NCBI GenBank assembly: GCA_021768625.1
Contig: JAETUM010000003.1
Location: 62,001-126,000 of the forward strand
Length of the DNA: 64,000 nt
Reading direction: 5' to 3'
From: Candidatus Stoquefichus sp.
GTDB lineage: Bacteria; Bacillota_I; Bacilli_A; Erysipelotrichales; Coprobacillaceae
Positions 1 to 8,379 of the stretch are shown here, in pieces (within the stretch, counting starts at the first letter, position 1; each line of letters starts with the position of its first letter). The notes beneath the pieces were generated by a model. It was given only the letters and a program-made list of their open reading frames with translations. It ran no database searches and was not told the DNA's origin. The translations under genes and the position numbers were made by a program.

Positions 1-368
1 TCACTAATTTTTCTTCTTGAATCAATCGGAAGTGTAAGAAACTCACTTTGCAAAAAACTCCATGATGCGTCACCCAATCCTAAATCAGCATGAGAATCAA
101 CATGAACAACATCAAAAGGATCTGAAAGCTTTTTGCTATTAATAAGTTCTTCCCAGAAGAACAGTGCTTCATTATGCCCGCTCACAATTCTTCCTGGAAT
201 TTTGTGATTTTTTGATAATCCTAAATTTTTTTCAAAAAATTGACGAACTTCCTCTTCGGTCCATACTGAATCCCCATAGTACTCTTCATCAAGTCTTTCT
301 TCACAATAAAATGGAGTACTTGCTATTTCAGTCATAAAATAGTCCATATCTAAATCCAAGACTCTCAT
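1..368 (-). CDS. UPF0489 family protein (partial, cut by window edge)
   Basis: The gene starts with ATG at 368 behind a strong GGAGGTG ribosome site and runs off the left edge, so only the first ~122 residues are visible. The N-terminus reads MRVLDLDMDYFM and a later VHVDSHADLG segment gives the Asp/His-rich pattern of UPF0489, a family with an arginase/deacetylase-like fold and unknown substrate. It is the last visible gene of a leftward unit that begins with the XRE regulator at 2.8 kb and lies 36 bp downstream of the GIY-YIG gene. The family call rests on the two motifs; no function is known. Confidence 0.6.
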   Translation of the reverse strand, partial: MRVLDLDMDYFMTEIASTPFYCEERLDEEYYGDSVWTEEEVRQFFEKNLGLSKNHKIPGRIVSGHNEALFFWEELINSKKLSDPFDVVHVDSHADLGLGDASWSFLQSEFLTLPIDSRRKIS

Positions 369-404
369 GGCAACACCTCCTACAAATTCAGAAACAAAAA
401 TCAA

Positions 405-1256
405 TCAGTTATCATTATACCCGTTCTTTATAGTGTCAAAGCAACGTTTCCAATACTGTTCTCTTTCTAAAACCTTTGTCGGATCATACGAGAGGCCAAA
501 ATATTCAAGTAAGGTATATGTAAAATACTTTTCAAAATACTCTGCACCTTTCTGTTCATAAAGTGCAATAAGCTTTTTATTACCACCATGCTTTGAATCC
601 AAGTAATTACCCCATCGTTGAGCAACTCCCTCTTCGCCTGTAGCCGAACCAATATATAGTTTGCCAGTATGAGTATCCGTCAAACAATACACACCTGTAA
701 TCTTCTTTAATGCCTCATAATAAGTCGGAAGAATTCTACCAGCAAAGATATCTTCTAATCTGTGAAAAGGTAAATGTACCCTATCGTATCCTTCAAACTT
801 CTCACCACTATAAACACATGATAACACTTCTTTCACAACAGCCTGATTAATATACTTGCTTAAGTTAAATACATATCGAGAAAATGTATTACCCTTCTTG
901 CATTTAATGATGAGCCTACCAAACCAAGGAGCGTATTTATCAAGCACCTTTACACTTGCCCAATCATCTACAGGAGTATCAATTATCTGTGCCGCTGAAA
1001 TCAAAAGCCATTCATCTCCTGGCATTCTTGCAAAACTAAATACCCATTGTCCTGGATAGAAATTCCTCTGTTTTCCGTACCAACCCCAGTAGGAACAATC
1101 CTTACAAGTACCTGTATTTTTTTCTTCTTCCGTGTGCTTAAGCCATCTATCAAGGAAAGGTTGGCCGCCACTTCCAGCTTGCATATTAAATTCGATTTTA
1201 CTGTTTTCTATTTCCTCTCGTGTTAGATGCAACACATCATTCAATAATAAGTCCAT
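405..1256 (-). CDS. GIY-YIG domain protein
   Basis: This 283-residue protein has a C-terminal GIY-YIG nuclease-like domain from about residue 185, with GVYCLTDTHTGKLYIGSATG as the GIY/YIG signature, a following Arg (QRWGNYL) and a late Glu (LEREQYWK). The N-terminal ~180 residues contain a Cys-X2-Cys pair (CKDCSYWGWYG) and many aromatics, and I do not recognise them. Proteins of this shape occur in Firmicute mobile elements; whether they cut DNA is not known. It lies 12 bp downstream of the coiled-coil membrane protein. The start has an AGGA-type ribosome site. Confidence 0.7.
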   Translation of the reverse strand: MDLLLNDVLHLTREEIENSKIEFNMQAGSGGQPFLDRWLKHTEEEKNTGTCKDCSYWGWYGKQRNFYPGQWVFSFARMPGDEWLLISAAQIIDTPVDDWASVKVLDKYAPWFGRLIIKCKKGNTFSRYVFNLSKYINQAVVKEVLSCVYSGEKFEGYDRVHLPFHRLEDIFAGRILPTYYEALKKITGVYCLTDTHTGKLYIGSATGEEGVAQRWGNYLDSKHGGNKKLIALYEQKGAEYFEKYFTYTLLEYFGLSYDPTKVLEREQYWKRCFDTIKNGYNDN

Positions 1257-1268
1257 AATATTTTCCTA

Positions 1269-1874
1269 TTAGCTTTTCTTTGGAAGTTTAAAATCGATTT
1301 TTCCCCCAAGAATGCCTGCACTAATTCCGGCTACAGTCATCAAAGCAAAGCTGATACCTCCGACAAGTTTCCAATTGAACTCTCTCTTTTCTGAGTCCTT
1401 TTTATTTACCTTGTCCTCGATTTCTTTTTCTTGCTGACGAATCTCTGTGTCCTTTTCATTCGCCATTTTAACAAGTTCAGTTTCTCTATTTAAAATCTCC
1501 ATCATCATTTCAGGTGGAAGATTAGGATTATCAAGAAGTTTACTACAATCAGATTGTACTTGCTTTACAAAATCATAAAACTGCTTTCTACTATCTGCTG
1601 CCTGATCCATCTCTTTATTAGCAACACCATAATATTCTTTTATACTAGCATCATCACTGCTTACAATGGTATCAAGCATCCCTTTGTATTCAGTTAACGC
1701 GGATTTCATTAATCCAACAAACTCTGGGAACTGTGCAAGAACTTCTTTAGCCACTTCAGGACGAAGTTCTCCTATCTTTGATGCAAAACTAATCACATCA
1801 CCTTTTGATAAATTCTTAAAATCCGTTCTTTGCATCATAGCAAGAACATCTTTTTCCATTGGTGTATATTCCAT
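1269..1874 (-). CDS. Coiled-coil protein with C-terminal membrane anchor, unknown function
   Basis: This is a 201-residue protein of unknown family. Residues ~60-165 are charged and helical, with Glu/Lys-rich stretches likely to form a coiled coil. Residues ~170-190 (LVGGISFALMTVAGISAGIL) form one hydrophobic segment, followed by a short basic tail ending in KLPKKS. It therefore looks like a tail-anchored or single-pass protein with a cytoplasmic coiled coil. The start follows AGGAGGT. It sits 11 bp after the 234-residue unknown gene and 12 bp before the GIY-YIG gene, so the three are very likely cotranscribed. Confidence 0.55.
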   Translation of the reverse strand: MEYTPMEKDVLAMMQRTDFKNLSKGDVISFASKIGELRPEVAKEVLAQFPEFVGLMKSALTEYKGMLDTIVSSDDASIKEYYGVANKEMDQAADSRKQFYDFVKQVQSDCSKLLDNPNLPPEMMMEILNRETELVKMANEKDTEIRQQEKEIEDKVNKKDSEKREFNWKLVGGISFALMTVAGISAGILGGKIDFKLPKKS

Positions 1875-1885
1875 TCTTTTACCTC

Positions 1886-2590
1886 CTAGTGGGCATTCTG
1901 TATTCCCTTATTTGTATCCAAATCAAAACCGACCTGCCAAAATCCCATATCAATCATCTTCATCTGTGGGTATGGCATACCTTCAACTTCCATTTTTTCT
2001 CTGATAGGTTCGAGTCGGTCAGCATTTTTCTCGTAAAAGTTGACAAGCTGCATTATAGACCTAATGTTGTAATTTCCAGTTGCCACTTTCTGATTTTTTA
2101 TTCCTGCAATAAAATATCTATCATATGCCGGAACACAGCCAAGTGTTCCCATAAGTATTTTCGTGATGAGTGTAAAAGATAACTGATTCTTAAGTTCTTG
2201 TTCTTTTACTTCGTGTCTGATTTTATCGTAATACTGCTCCAAAAACGAATTTATATCCTGTAGTAACTTTTGGTTGTTTTCGTCTTTGAAACCGATACAG
2301 TCAATTCCAGCCAAGGCATCATATTTTTCGCTTAGCAGTTCTTTTACTACTGGAATATGTACTTTATAATCCTTTTGTAATAAAAATGATGAGCCGCGGT
2401 ACATTCCCCAACTTGCTAAATAAAATGCAAGCTGCAGACTCAAATAATCATAATCGACATCATTTCTGCCTCGTGCATTCATAAAATGTGAATAGCAGTG
2501 TTCCCATGAACGATATCGACCATTTTCATCAGACTTCAAATCGTTATAAAATTCTGTTGACGATTTAATTATCAAATCCACTGTATCCAT
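1886..2590 (-). CDS. Unknown protein in the XRE/GIY-YIG operon
   Basis: The 234-residue protein starts at MDTVDLIIK behind an AGGTGG ribosome site; a GTG 12 bp upstream is possible but less likely. It is soluble and helix-rich, with an HCYSHFMNARG segment near residue 35 and a conserved-looking MGTLGCVPAYDRYF stretch near residue 150. I cannot assign a family with confidence. It begins 12 bp after the XRE regulator ends, which points to translational coupling and a shared role with the downstream membrane and GIY-YIG proteins. Confidence 0.5.
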   Translation of the reverse strand: MDTVDLIIKSSTEFYNDLKSDENGRYRSWEHCYSHFMNARGRNDVDYDYLSLQLAFYLASWGMYRGSSFLLQKDYKVHIPVVKELLSEKYDALAGIDCIGFKDENNQKLLQDINSFLEQYYDKIRHEVKEQELKNQLSFTLITKILMGTLGCVPAYDRYFIAGIKNQKVATGNYNIRSIMQLVNFYEKNADRLEPIREKMEVEGMPYPQMKMIDMGFWQVGFDLDTNKGIQNAH

Positions 2591-2602
2591 GTTTCTCACC
2601 AC

Positions 2603-2827
2603 CTATTCGTTACTCGTTTTTATCTGCTCTCCATCCGGGAAGATAAACGACTGCTCAAAGGTTACCCCCATGACATCAGCTATCAGCTTTAATTCTTCCA
2701 AGGTCACAGTATCTCGTTTCAGTTTCTTACCAAAGTTCTGTGGAGTCTGACCTATCCGTCTGGCAAGTTCTGAAAGACTTATATTCTTTTTATTACATAA
2801 TTCTTTAATCATATCGGATGTCTTCAT
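2603..2827 (-). CDS. XRE-family transcriptional regulator
   Basis: This small (~74 residues) Cro/CI-type helix-turn-helix protein carries ISLSELARRIGQTPQNFGKK as the DNA-binding helices at about residues 16-36 and has a short acidic tail. Two adjacent ATG codons are available; the second is better spaced from GGAGG. It is the first gene of the leftward five-gene unit. The promoter upstream carries the imperfect palindrome AACCAAATGGTT between -35 and -10, so self-repression is likely (inference). It lies outside the recombinase-bounded prophage, so it need not be the phage repressor. Confidence 0.75.
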   Translation of the reverse strand: MKTSDMIKELCNKKNISLSELARRIGQTPQNFGKKLKRDTVTLEELKLIADVMGVTFEQSFIFPDGEQIKTSNE

Positions 2828-2866
2828 CATAATCCTCCATGTCTAAAACGCACCTCAACTTATTAT

Positions 2867-2895
2867 ATTATAAACCAAATGGTTGATATTTTCAA
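2867..2895 (-). promoter_or_regulatory. Promoter and likely operator of the XRE operon
   Basis: On the minus strand TTGAAA (2890-2895) and TATAAT (2867-2872) are 17 bp apart. The spacer holds AACCA-TT-TGGTT (2873-2884), a short inverted repeat well placed for an XRE repressor. Confidence 0.6.
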
Positions 2896-2914
2896 TCCTG
2901 GCATAGTTACTCTT

Positions 2915-2962
2915 TGTAAATTTTCTATGAACGGCAAAAACACCCTGCATTGCTGCAAGGTG
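2915..2962 (-). terminator. Terminator after arsC; copy 1 of the direct repeat
   Basis: The minus strand folds into a 9-bp stem (CACCTTGCA/TGCAGGGTG) followed by five T residues, a good intrinsic terminator 8 bp after arsC. The same stem and the flanking 18 bp TGTAAATTTTCTATGAAC recur at 6318-6363, so this is also one arm of a long direct repeat around the ars operon. Confidence 0.75.
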
Positions 2963-2969
2963 CTAATGA

Positions 2970-3371
2970 TTATAAACTATTCTTCAATTTAATAATTCTT
3001 TCTTCAATTTCACGGATCACTTTAATAAAATCCACATCATCGTTTCCTGTAGGGTCATCTAGTTCCCAGTTATCATCAAAAGATCTGCCGATAAAAGGAC
3101 ATCCAACATTACATCCCATTGAAATTGCAATGTCTACGTCCGGAATATCTGTAATTAACTTGCTGTATTGACCATTTGTTTCCATATCAATTCCATAGAG
3201 TTTTTTCATTATACGAACAGCATCCTGATTGATTTGTGGCTTTGTTTCTGTCCCGGCAGAATAGCTTTCAAACACATCGGATGCTAGATGTTTTCCAAGT
3301 GCCTCGGCAATCTGACTTCTACAGGAATTGTGAACACAGATAAATGCTACCTTTTTTCTTCCATCTGTCAT
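2970..3371 (-). CDS. arsC: Arsenate reductase, thioredoxin-coupled type
   Basis: This 133-residue enzyme reduces As(V) to As(III) in the cytoplasm. It has the low-molecular-weight phosphatase-type P-loop C12-X5-R18 (CVHNSCRS), the resolving pair C87 and C91 (MGCNVGCPF) and the LDDPTGN loop with the expected Asp, so all three catalytic cysteines are present. The start ATG overlaps the acr3 stop in ATGA, indicating translational coupling. Length is normal for the family. It is the last gene of the arsR-permease-thioredoxin-acr3-arsC operon, and its product feeds arsenite to the Acr3 pump next door. Confidence 0.93.
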   Translation of the reverse strand: MTDGRKKVAFICVHNSCRSQIAEALGKHLASDVFESYSAGTETKPQINQDAVRIMKKLYGIDMETNGQYSKLITDIPDVDIAISMGCNVGCPFIGRSFDDNWELDDPTGNDDVDFIKVIREIEERIIKLKNSL

Positions 3372-4414
3372 TTCTTAAACCATCCTCTTGTACTATTGGT
3401 CACCTTTACAAGCGCAAGCATAACCGGAACTTCTGTTAATACACCTACTGTTGTTGCAAGTGCAGCCGGACTCGTTGTACCAAATAATGCAATAGCTACG
3501 GCTACAGCTAACTCAAAGAAGTTTGATGCCCCTATCATTCCTGCCGGTGCTGCTATGTCATGTGACATTCCAAATATCTTTGACGCTGAATAAGCAATAA
3601 AGAAAATAAGAACAGTCTGAACCGTGAGCGGCACTGCTATCAACACTATGTGCAAAGGATTTGATAAGATAACTTCTGTTTGTGATGCAAATATTAAAAC
3701 CAAAGTAAGAAGCAAGCCAACTGTAGTTGCGTTATCAAACTTATGGACAAAAGTGTTTTCAAAATACTCTATTCCTTTATTTTTAACTACAACTATTCTT
3801 GTTAATACACCCCCAACAAGTGGAATCACCACAAACAGAATCACACTGAAAAACAATGTTCCGTAGGGTACTGATACATTTGATACGCCAAGCAAAAACT
3901 TTACAATTGGCACAAATGCAATCAGTATGATTAAATCGTTTGTTGCTACCTGTACCACAGTATAAGCAGGATTTCCTTTTGTAAGAGTACTCCATACAAA
4001 TACCATTGCTGTACATGGTGCTGCTCCAAGAAGCACTGCTCCTGCAAGATACTGAGTAGCAAGTTCTGGTGCAATAAATCCTTTAAATACTGTAAACAAG
4101 AACAATGATGCAATTCCATACATGGTAAATGGTTTTATTAGCCAATTTGTAATCCATGTAATGAAAAGCCCTTTGGGATTCTTTCCCACTTGTTTAATAC
4201 TCTGAAAATCCACTTTAAGCATCATTGGATAAATCATAATCCAGATAAGTATTGCAATCGGAATAGAAATCCCAGATATTTCAAGATTACCGAGTGCGTT
4301 AGGTATGGCCGGTAATAACTTACCAATGATTACTCCTACTACCATACATATAAATACCCAGATTGTAAGATACTTTTGAAAAAAATTAATTCCTTCACTC
4401 TTTTTCTTTGCCAT
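3368..4414 (-). CDS. acr3: Arsenite efflux permease, ACR3 family
   Basis: This 348-residue membrane protein has about ten hydrophobic segments. The signature GAAPCTAMVFVWS holds the conserved Cys of ACR3 pumps, and the N-terminal YPMMLKVDF segment also fits the family. It expels arsenite and possibly antimonite across the plasma membrane. The start codon overlaps the stop of the thioredoxin-like gene (TAATG), and its own stop overlaps the arsC start. The tight coupling to a reductase and an ArsR repressor makes the function secure. Confidence 0.93.
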   Translation of the reverse strand: MAKKKSEGINFFQKYLTIWVFICMVVGVIIGKLLPAIPNALGNLEISGISIPIAILIWIMIYPMMLKVDFQSIKQVGKNPKGLFITWITNWLIKPFTMYGIASLFLFTVFKGFIAPELATQYLAGAVLLGAAPCTAMVFVWSTLTKGNPAYTVVQVATNDLIILIAFVPIVKFLLGVSNVSVPYGTLFFSVILFVVIPLVGGVLTRIVVVKNKGIEYFENTFVHKFDNATTVGLLLTLVLIFASQTEVILSNPLHIVLIAVPLTVQTVLIFFIAYSASKIFGMSHDIAAPAGMIGASNFFELAVAVAIALFGTTSPAALATTVGVLTEVPVMLALVKVTNSTRGWFKK

Positions 4415-4806
4415 TAAAATCCCATCTTTCCAAGCAGCTTAATTACTTCAGAGCTCTTTAATACCTTACCCATTGAAGCAACTGTTTCATTCACAACAAT
4501 GGCAGGCATACTCATAACACCGTAAGCCATAACCTTTTCCATATCTGTGATATATTCTACTTCAATACTCAACCCTAGTTCTTCAATGGCCTTTTTAACA
4601 TTTTCATACTGCTCATGACAGCTTTTACACCCAGCACCAAGCACCTTAATGCTTGCAAGCTTGTTATCTCCACCACAACAGTTTTCTACTTGTTGACCGC
4701 CACAGCAACATGATGATGCTTCATAAGTAGCTACTTTTCCATTGCAGGCACAAGCAGGCTCTACCTTAACTTCTTCTTTTTTCTTTCCTAATCCAAATAA
4801 TGACAT
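4414..4806 (-). CDS. Thioredoxin/glutaredoxin-like protein with Cys-rich N-terminal tail
   Basis: The C-terminal ~78 residues (from LASIKVLGAGCKSC) match the small TM0996/MTH895-type redox domains found next to CSCSS permeases, with a CKSC active-site pair and a cis-Pro motif (SMPAIVV). The first ~50 residues are unusual: CACNGK, SSCCCGG and NCCGG give about eight further cysteines. They may bind arsenite or another soft metal, or relay thiols to the permease or ArsC; this is inference. The gene lies between the permease and acr3. Confidence 0.8.
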   Translation of the reverse strand: MSLFGLGKKKEEVKVEPACACNGKVATYEASSCCCGGQQVENCCGGDNKLASIKVLGAGCKSCHEQYENVKKAIEELGLSIEVEYITDMEKVMAYGVMSMPAIVVNETVASMGKVLKSSEVIKLLGKMGF

Positions 4807-4821
4807 AATCTTTTCCTCCTG

Positions 4822-5835
4822 TTAAATAAGTAAATATTGAAATGCATTAAATGCATAACCAACAATAATAATTCCTACGGTACAGATTCCAATGAACAGA
4901 CCTAAGAGTTTTGGTTTGATTGCCTTTTTCAGCATAATCATGGATGGAAGAGACAGTGTGGTTACTCCCATCATAAATGACAACACAACGCCCAATCTTG
5001 CACCTTTAGCAAGCAGTGCTTCTGCAATAGGAATACATCCAAAGATATCTGCATACATCGGAACCCCCACAATTGTGGCAATAATGACACCAAATGGATT
5101 ACCAGTACCAAGAAATCTCACTATAATATCTTCTGGTATCCAGTTGTGAATAAAGGCTCCTATTCCAACACCAACAAGAATATATGGGAAGACTTTTTTA
5201 AATGTTTCAACAACCTGCTCCCACGCATATTTTATTCTGTCTTTAACCGCTAGTTCTTCCTGTGGAATATCGATTTGCTTTGCATTTCTTATAAATTCTT
5301 CTACCTGATTTTCAAGGTGAAGTTTTTCGATAAGTGTTCCTCCTGCAACTGCAATAACTAAACCTAGTACCACATAAATCACTGCTACTTTTGCTCCAAA
5401 GATACTCATCAATAAGACTAACGACCCAAGATCAACCATTGGAGAAGAAATTAAGAAACTGAATGTAACACCCAATGGCAATCCAGCACTCGTAAATCCA
5501 ATGAATAGTGGGATGGATGAACAAGAGCAAAACGGTGTAACGGTTCCTAATAATGCAGCTATGATGTTTGCACCGATTCCATGAAATCTTCCAAGTATCT
5601 TCTTAGTTCTTTCTGGTGGAAAGAAACTCTGGATGTAACTGATGATAAAAATCAGTACACAAAGCAAGAAAACAATTTTTATCACATCATAGATAAAAAA
5701 CTGAACACTGCCTCCAATCTTCCCGGATGTATCAAGACCAATAGCGTATAAGAACTTACCAATCAATGAACTAAGCCATTTCATTCCTAAAATTTGATCT
5801 TGTATGAATATCCAAATTGTACTCAAAAATTGCAT
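4822..5835 (-). CDS. Permease of the DUF318/ArsP-like family
   Basis: This is a 337-residue protein with roughly eight to ten membrane segments and the hallmark TPFCSCSSIPLFIG motif, plus a second half with GVPMYADIFGCIPIAEALL. Members of this family include ArsP, which exports trivalent organoarsenicals; others have unknown cargo. The ars setting makes an arsenical or metalloid the likely substrate. The start follows AGGAGG. It is the second gene of the operon, 16 bp upstream of the redox protein that often accompanies this family. Confidence 0.85.
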   Translation of the reverse strand: MQFLSTIWIFIQDQILGMKWLSSLIGKFLYAIGLDTSGKIGGSVQFFIYDVIKIVFLLCVLIFIISYIQSFFPPERTKKILGRFHGIGANIIAALLGTVTPFCSCSSIPLFIGFTSAGLPLGVTFSFLISSPMVDLGSLVLLMSIFGAKVAVIYVVLGLVIAVAGGTLIEKLHLENQVEEFIRNAKQIDIPQEELAVKDRIKYAWEQVVETFKKVFPYILVGVGIGAFIHNWIPEDIIVRFLGTGNPFGVIIATIVGVPMYADIFGCIPIAEALLAKGARLGVVLSFMMGVTTLSLPSMIMLKKAIKPKLLGLFIGICTVGIIIVGYAFNAFQYLLI

Positions 5836-5893
5836 ATTTAACCTCCTGATAGTTTTATAGATTTACACATATCAATGTATGCATTTAAGAGAA

Positions 5894-5915
5894 AGGCAAT
5901 CTTACCTGATTGCCT
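5894..5915 (-). terminator. Hairpin between arsR and the permease (possible attenuator)
   Basis: An 8-bp perfect stem (AGGCAATC/GATTGCCT) with a 6-nt loop is followed on the minus strand by TTCTCTT. The weak U-tract suggests partial termination or mRNA end protection, which would give more ArsR than pump; this is inference. Confidence 0.45.
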
Positions 5916-5925
5916 AATTTATATA

Positions 5926-6237
5926 TTATTCGCACTTATCGCAGCTGCATCCACCATCTGAATCAATAGTTTCAAGATAATGAGAAAACATATCCTTAAA
6001 ACGGTTTTTCCCTTCCTCTGAAATTGAGTAGTGCATCCATCTCCCATCTTTTCTAGAATCGACAAGCCCACAGTCGCAAAGCAATTTCATATGATGGGAA
6101 AGAGTTGATTGGGTAATGGATAACTCTTCAAGTATAACGCAGGCACATTTTTCTCCATGATGCAAACATTCCAAAATACGAAGTCTGTTTTCATCTGCCA
6201 AAGCCTTAATCATACGAACATCTTCTTTATAACTCAT
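5926..6237 (-). CDS. arsR: ArsR/SmtB-family arsenic-responsive repressor
   Basis: I place the start at MSYKEDVRM (6237) because GGAAGGAG lies 8 nt upstream; an in-frame upstream ATG would put the promoter inside the gene. The 103-residue winged-helix protein has ITQSTLSHHMKLL as its recognition helix. A CAC pair (GEKCACVILEEL) stands where classical ArsR has ELCVCDL, and a second thiol cluster CSCDKC lies at the C-terminus; together they are probably the arsenite sensor. It is the first gene of the ars operon and should repress the promoter directly upstream. Confidence 0.92.
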   Translation of the reverse strand: MSYKEDVRMIKALADENRLRILECLHHGEKCACVILEELSITQSTLSHHMKLLCDCGLVDSRKDGRWMHYSISEEGKNRFKDMFSHYLETIDSDGGCSCDKCE

Positions 6238-6268
6238 AGTATCCACTCCTTCCTGTAAATCTACACTT

Positions 6269-6297
6269 ATTCTATCAGATGTATTCATACTTGTCAA
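6269..6297 (-). promoter_or_regulatory. ars operon promoter
   Basis: On the minus strand a perfect -35 TTGACA (6292-6297) and -10 TAGAAT (6269-6274) are 17 bp apart, with an extended -10 TG. It lies about 30 bp upstream of the arsR start, where an ArsR operator is expected. Confidence 0.8.
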
Positions 6298-6317
6298 TAT
6301 ATCGAACTAATTATTAA

Positions 6318-6363
6318 TGTAAATTTTCTATGAACAAAAAACACCCTGCATTGCTGCAAGGTG
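6318..6363 (-). terminator. Terminator after the recombinases; copy 2 of the direct repeat
   Basis: The sequence shares 18 bp (TGTAAATTTTCTATGAAC) and the 22-bp hairpin with 2915-2962; only the short A-rich link differs. On the minus strand it is a stem followed by six T residues, 23 bp after the last recombinase. It may also mark the left edge of the prophage. Confidence 0.75.
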
Positions 6364-6386
6364 TCCGTATCATATTCCATATTCAA

Positions 6387-7961
6387 TTATCTCTTAAGTT
6401 CGAGTGTCATGCCGGATTTGAATTCAAAGATAAGCTTGTCATCAAAGACGATAATCTTCTCGATAAGCCTTCTGACCATCTGCTCATCATACTCCGTAAC
6501 ACGGTTTGTCTGTGACTGCAGGAACTGTCGCATCTCATCGATTCGTTTTCTTAACATTTCCTGTTCAGCATCCCTGGTTACAACTGCTGCCTTCTTTTCC
6601 CTTAAGGCATCAATCTCGTTAGCAATGACATCGTACTCGGCATTCTTGTTCACGCACATTACAAGCTTTTCCTGAAGTTCTTCCATTCTTTGGTCGATGT
6701 ACTCAAGTGTTGCTGTTGAGTCACCATTCAATACATCTTCGATGTTATGCTGCAACTGTACCAGAAACTGTTCTCGTCCGCCAAGGGTCTTATTGATGGC
6801 TCTTACCACTGCATTTTGAAGTTCAACTTCGCTTATGGCATCGGCATCGCATCCTTCCTTTGGTCCCTTTTCAATTCGGCTGGCACATCTCCATTTGTTG
6901 TAAGATGCACCCCTGGCCTTCCAAGCCACTCTTCTGAAAAGATCTCCGCATTTGCCACAGTAGACAATGCTCGATAAAGCATACTTGCTGCTGTAGACTC
7001 TCTTGGTCTTTCCGTTTTCTGTTTTAAGATGTGCCCTGCGAAGTAGTTCTTCCTGGACCTGCATGAATAACTGCCTTGGAATGATTGCTTCATGGTTATT
7101 TTCAACATAGTACTGAGGAACAATTCCATTATTAGCAACTCTCTTCTTTGTAAGAACATCAACCGTATATGTCTTCTGCAAAAGGGCATCACCCATGTAC
7201 TTCTCGTTGGTAAGTATCTTTCTGATGCCGTCACCACGCCATTTCTTGTTCCCGGTTGCTGTAGGTATGCCGTCTGCCATAAGTCCGTCTGCAATTGCCT
7301 TAAGGCTTGCTCCCTGCAGATACTCTCGAAATATTCTTCTTACTACCACAGCCTGGTCTTCATCAATGATAAGGTGTCCGTTCTCATCTTTGGTGTATCC
7401 CAAGAACCAGTTGTGATTGACCTGTACCTCGCCATTCTGATATCTGAACTGAATACCCATCTTAACATTCTTTGATAGCGACTCCGATTCCTGCTGTGCA
7501 AGGGAGGCCATAATCGTAAGCAACACCTCACCTTTAGAGTCCATCGTATTGATGTTTTCCTTTTCGAAGAATACTGGCACGTTCTTTTCCTTCAGCTGTC
7601 TGATGTACTTAAGACAATCTAGGGTATTTCTTGCAAATCGGCTAATTGACTTTGTAATAATCATATCAATCTTGCCTGCCATCGTATCTTCAATCATTCG
7701 ATTGAACTCTTCTCGCTTTTTGGTGTTTGTTCCGCTGATACCGTCATCAGCATAAATCCCGGCAAATTCCCATTCAGGATTCTTTCTAATGAATTCTGTG
7801 TAATGCTCAACCTGTGCATCGTAGCTTGTAGCCTGTTCTTCGCTGTCAGTACTTACTCTACAGTACGCTGCGACCTTTAGCTTTGGCTTATCTTCTGCGG
7901 TTACTGTATTACCTACACGTTTTCTTGCCGGAATAACTGTTATGTTCTTTGCTCCTGCCAT
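6387..7961 (-). CDS. Large serine recombinase (third gene of the trio)
   Basis: This 524-residue protein has an N-terminal resolvase domain with catalytic Ser37 in [11 protein letters not shown] and the Arg-rich SISRFARNT motif, a central recombinase domain, a zinc-ribbon (CGKCG and a later WRC), and a C-terminal coiled coil (~residues 420-500). It should integrate and/or excise the prophage by cutting att sites with 2-bp overhangs. The start follows GAGGAA. It lies 3 bp after the small recombinase-like gene, in one transcript with it and the 520-residue paralogue. Which of the two large enzymes is the integrase cannot be told from sequence. Confidence 0.92.
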   Translation of the reverse strand: MAGAKNITVIPARKRVGNTVTAEDKPKLKVAAYCRVSTDSEEQATSYDAQVEHYTEFIRKNPEWEFAGIYADDGISGTNTKKREEFNRMIEDTMAGKIDMIITKSISRFARNTLDCLKYIRQLKEKNVPVFFEKENINTMDSKGEVLLTIMASLAQQESESLSKNVKMGIQFRYQNGEVQVNHNWFLGYTKDENGHLIIDEDQAVVVRRIFREYLQGASLKAIADGLMADGIPTATGNKKWRGDGIRKILTNEKYMGDALLQKTYTVDVLTKKRVANNGIVPQYYVENNHEAIIPRQLFMQVQEELLRRAHLKTENGKTKRVYSSKYALSSIVYCGKCGDLFRRVAWKARGASYNKWRCASRIEKGPKEGCDADAISEVELQNAVVRAINKTLGGREQFLVQLQHNIEDVLNGDSTATLEYIDQRMEELQEKLVMCVNKNAEYDVIANEIDALREKKAAVVTRDAEQEMLRKRIDEMRQFLQSQTNRVTEYDEQMVRRLIEKIIVFDDKLIFEFKSGMTLELKR

Positions 7962-7964
7962 GCG

Positions 7965-8378
7965 TTATTCCTCGCTTTCTATCAAACTATAAATATATTC
8001 TGCCTGCTCGAATGGATCAGGAAATGTTAAATCGGCTGGCTTGAAATGAAATGCTGTAGGAACTGTCTTATTGTGTTCCTTGCATCTTCTGTCGAGCCTT
8101 CCAAGGTTTCCTGCCCTTCGTGTCAGTTCCTCCAGAAATCTTGTCTGGGTTTCTTCGTCAATTATCTGTGGGTAATAGTCTGTTCCCAGATACTTCTTGT
8201 TAGAAAGCATTCTCTTTACTGATGCATGGTTCATCTTAAAACCAGCTTCTTTAGCTGCATTAATAAGTGACTTGCCTTCAAAATAGTATCTGTAGGTTGC
8301 CCTTATTTGTTCTGCAGCCGTTTCATCAACTACAGCACAACCGTCAACTATTTTGTACCCTACTGGTATGTGTGCCAT
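7965..8378 (-). CDS. Small recombinase-domain protein without catalytic domain
   Basis: The start is MAHIPVGYKIVDG at 8378 behind AAGGA; the 137-residue product matches the central recombinase domain (GKSLINAAKEAG, NKKYLGTDYYP) but lacks the N-terminal resolvase domain and its serine. It lies between two full-length serine recombinases with almost no gaps. Such small partners recur in three-gene recombinase sets of gut Clostridia elements. I infer a directionality or accessory DNA-binding role. It is intact and has its own ribosome site, so it is unlikely to be simple decay. Confidence 0.75.
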   Translation of the reverse strand: MAHIPVGYKIVDGCAVVDETAAEQIRATYRYYFEGKSLINAAKEAGFKMNHASVKRMLSNKKYLGTDYYPQIIDEETQTRFLEELTRRAGNLGRLDRRCKEHNKTVPTAFHFKPADLTFPDPFEQAEYIYSLIESEE

Positions 8379-8379
8379 T

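Noticed and set aside
7092-7475. Rightward open frames opposite the recombinases
   Set aside because: They are shadows of well-supported serine recombinase genes, with no motifs of their own.
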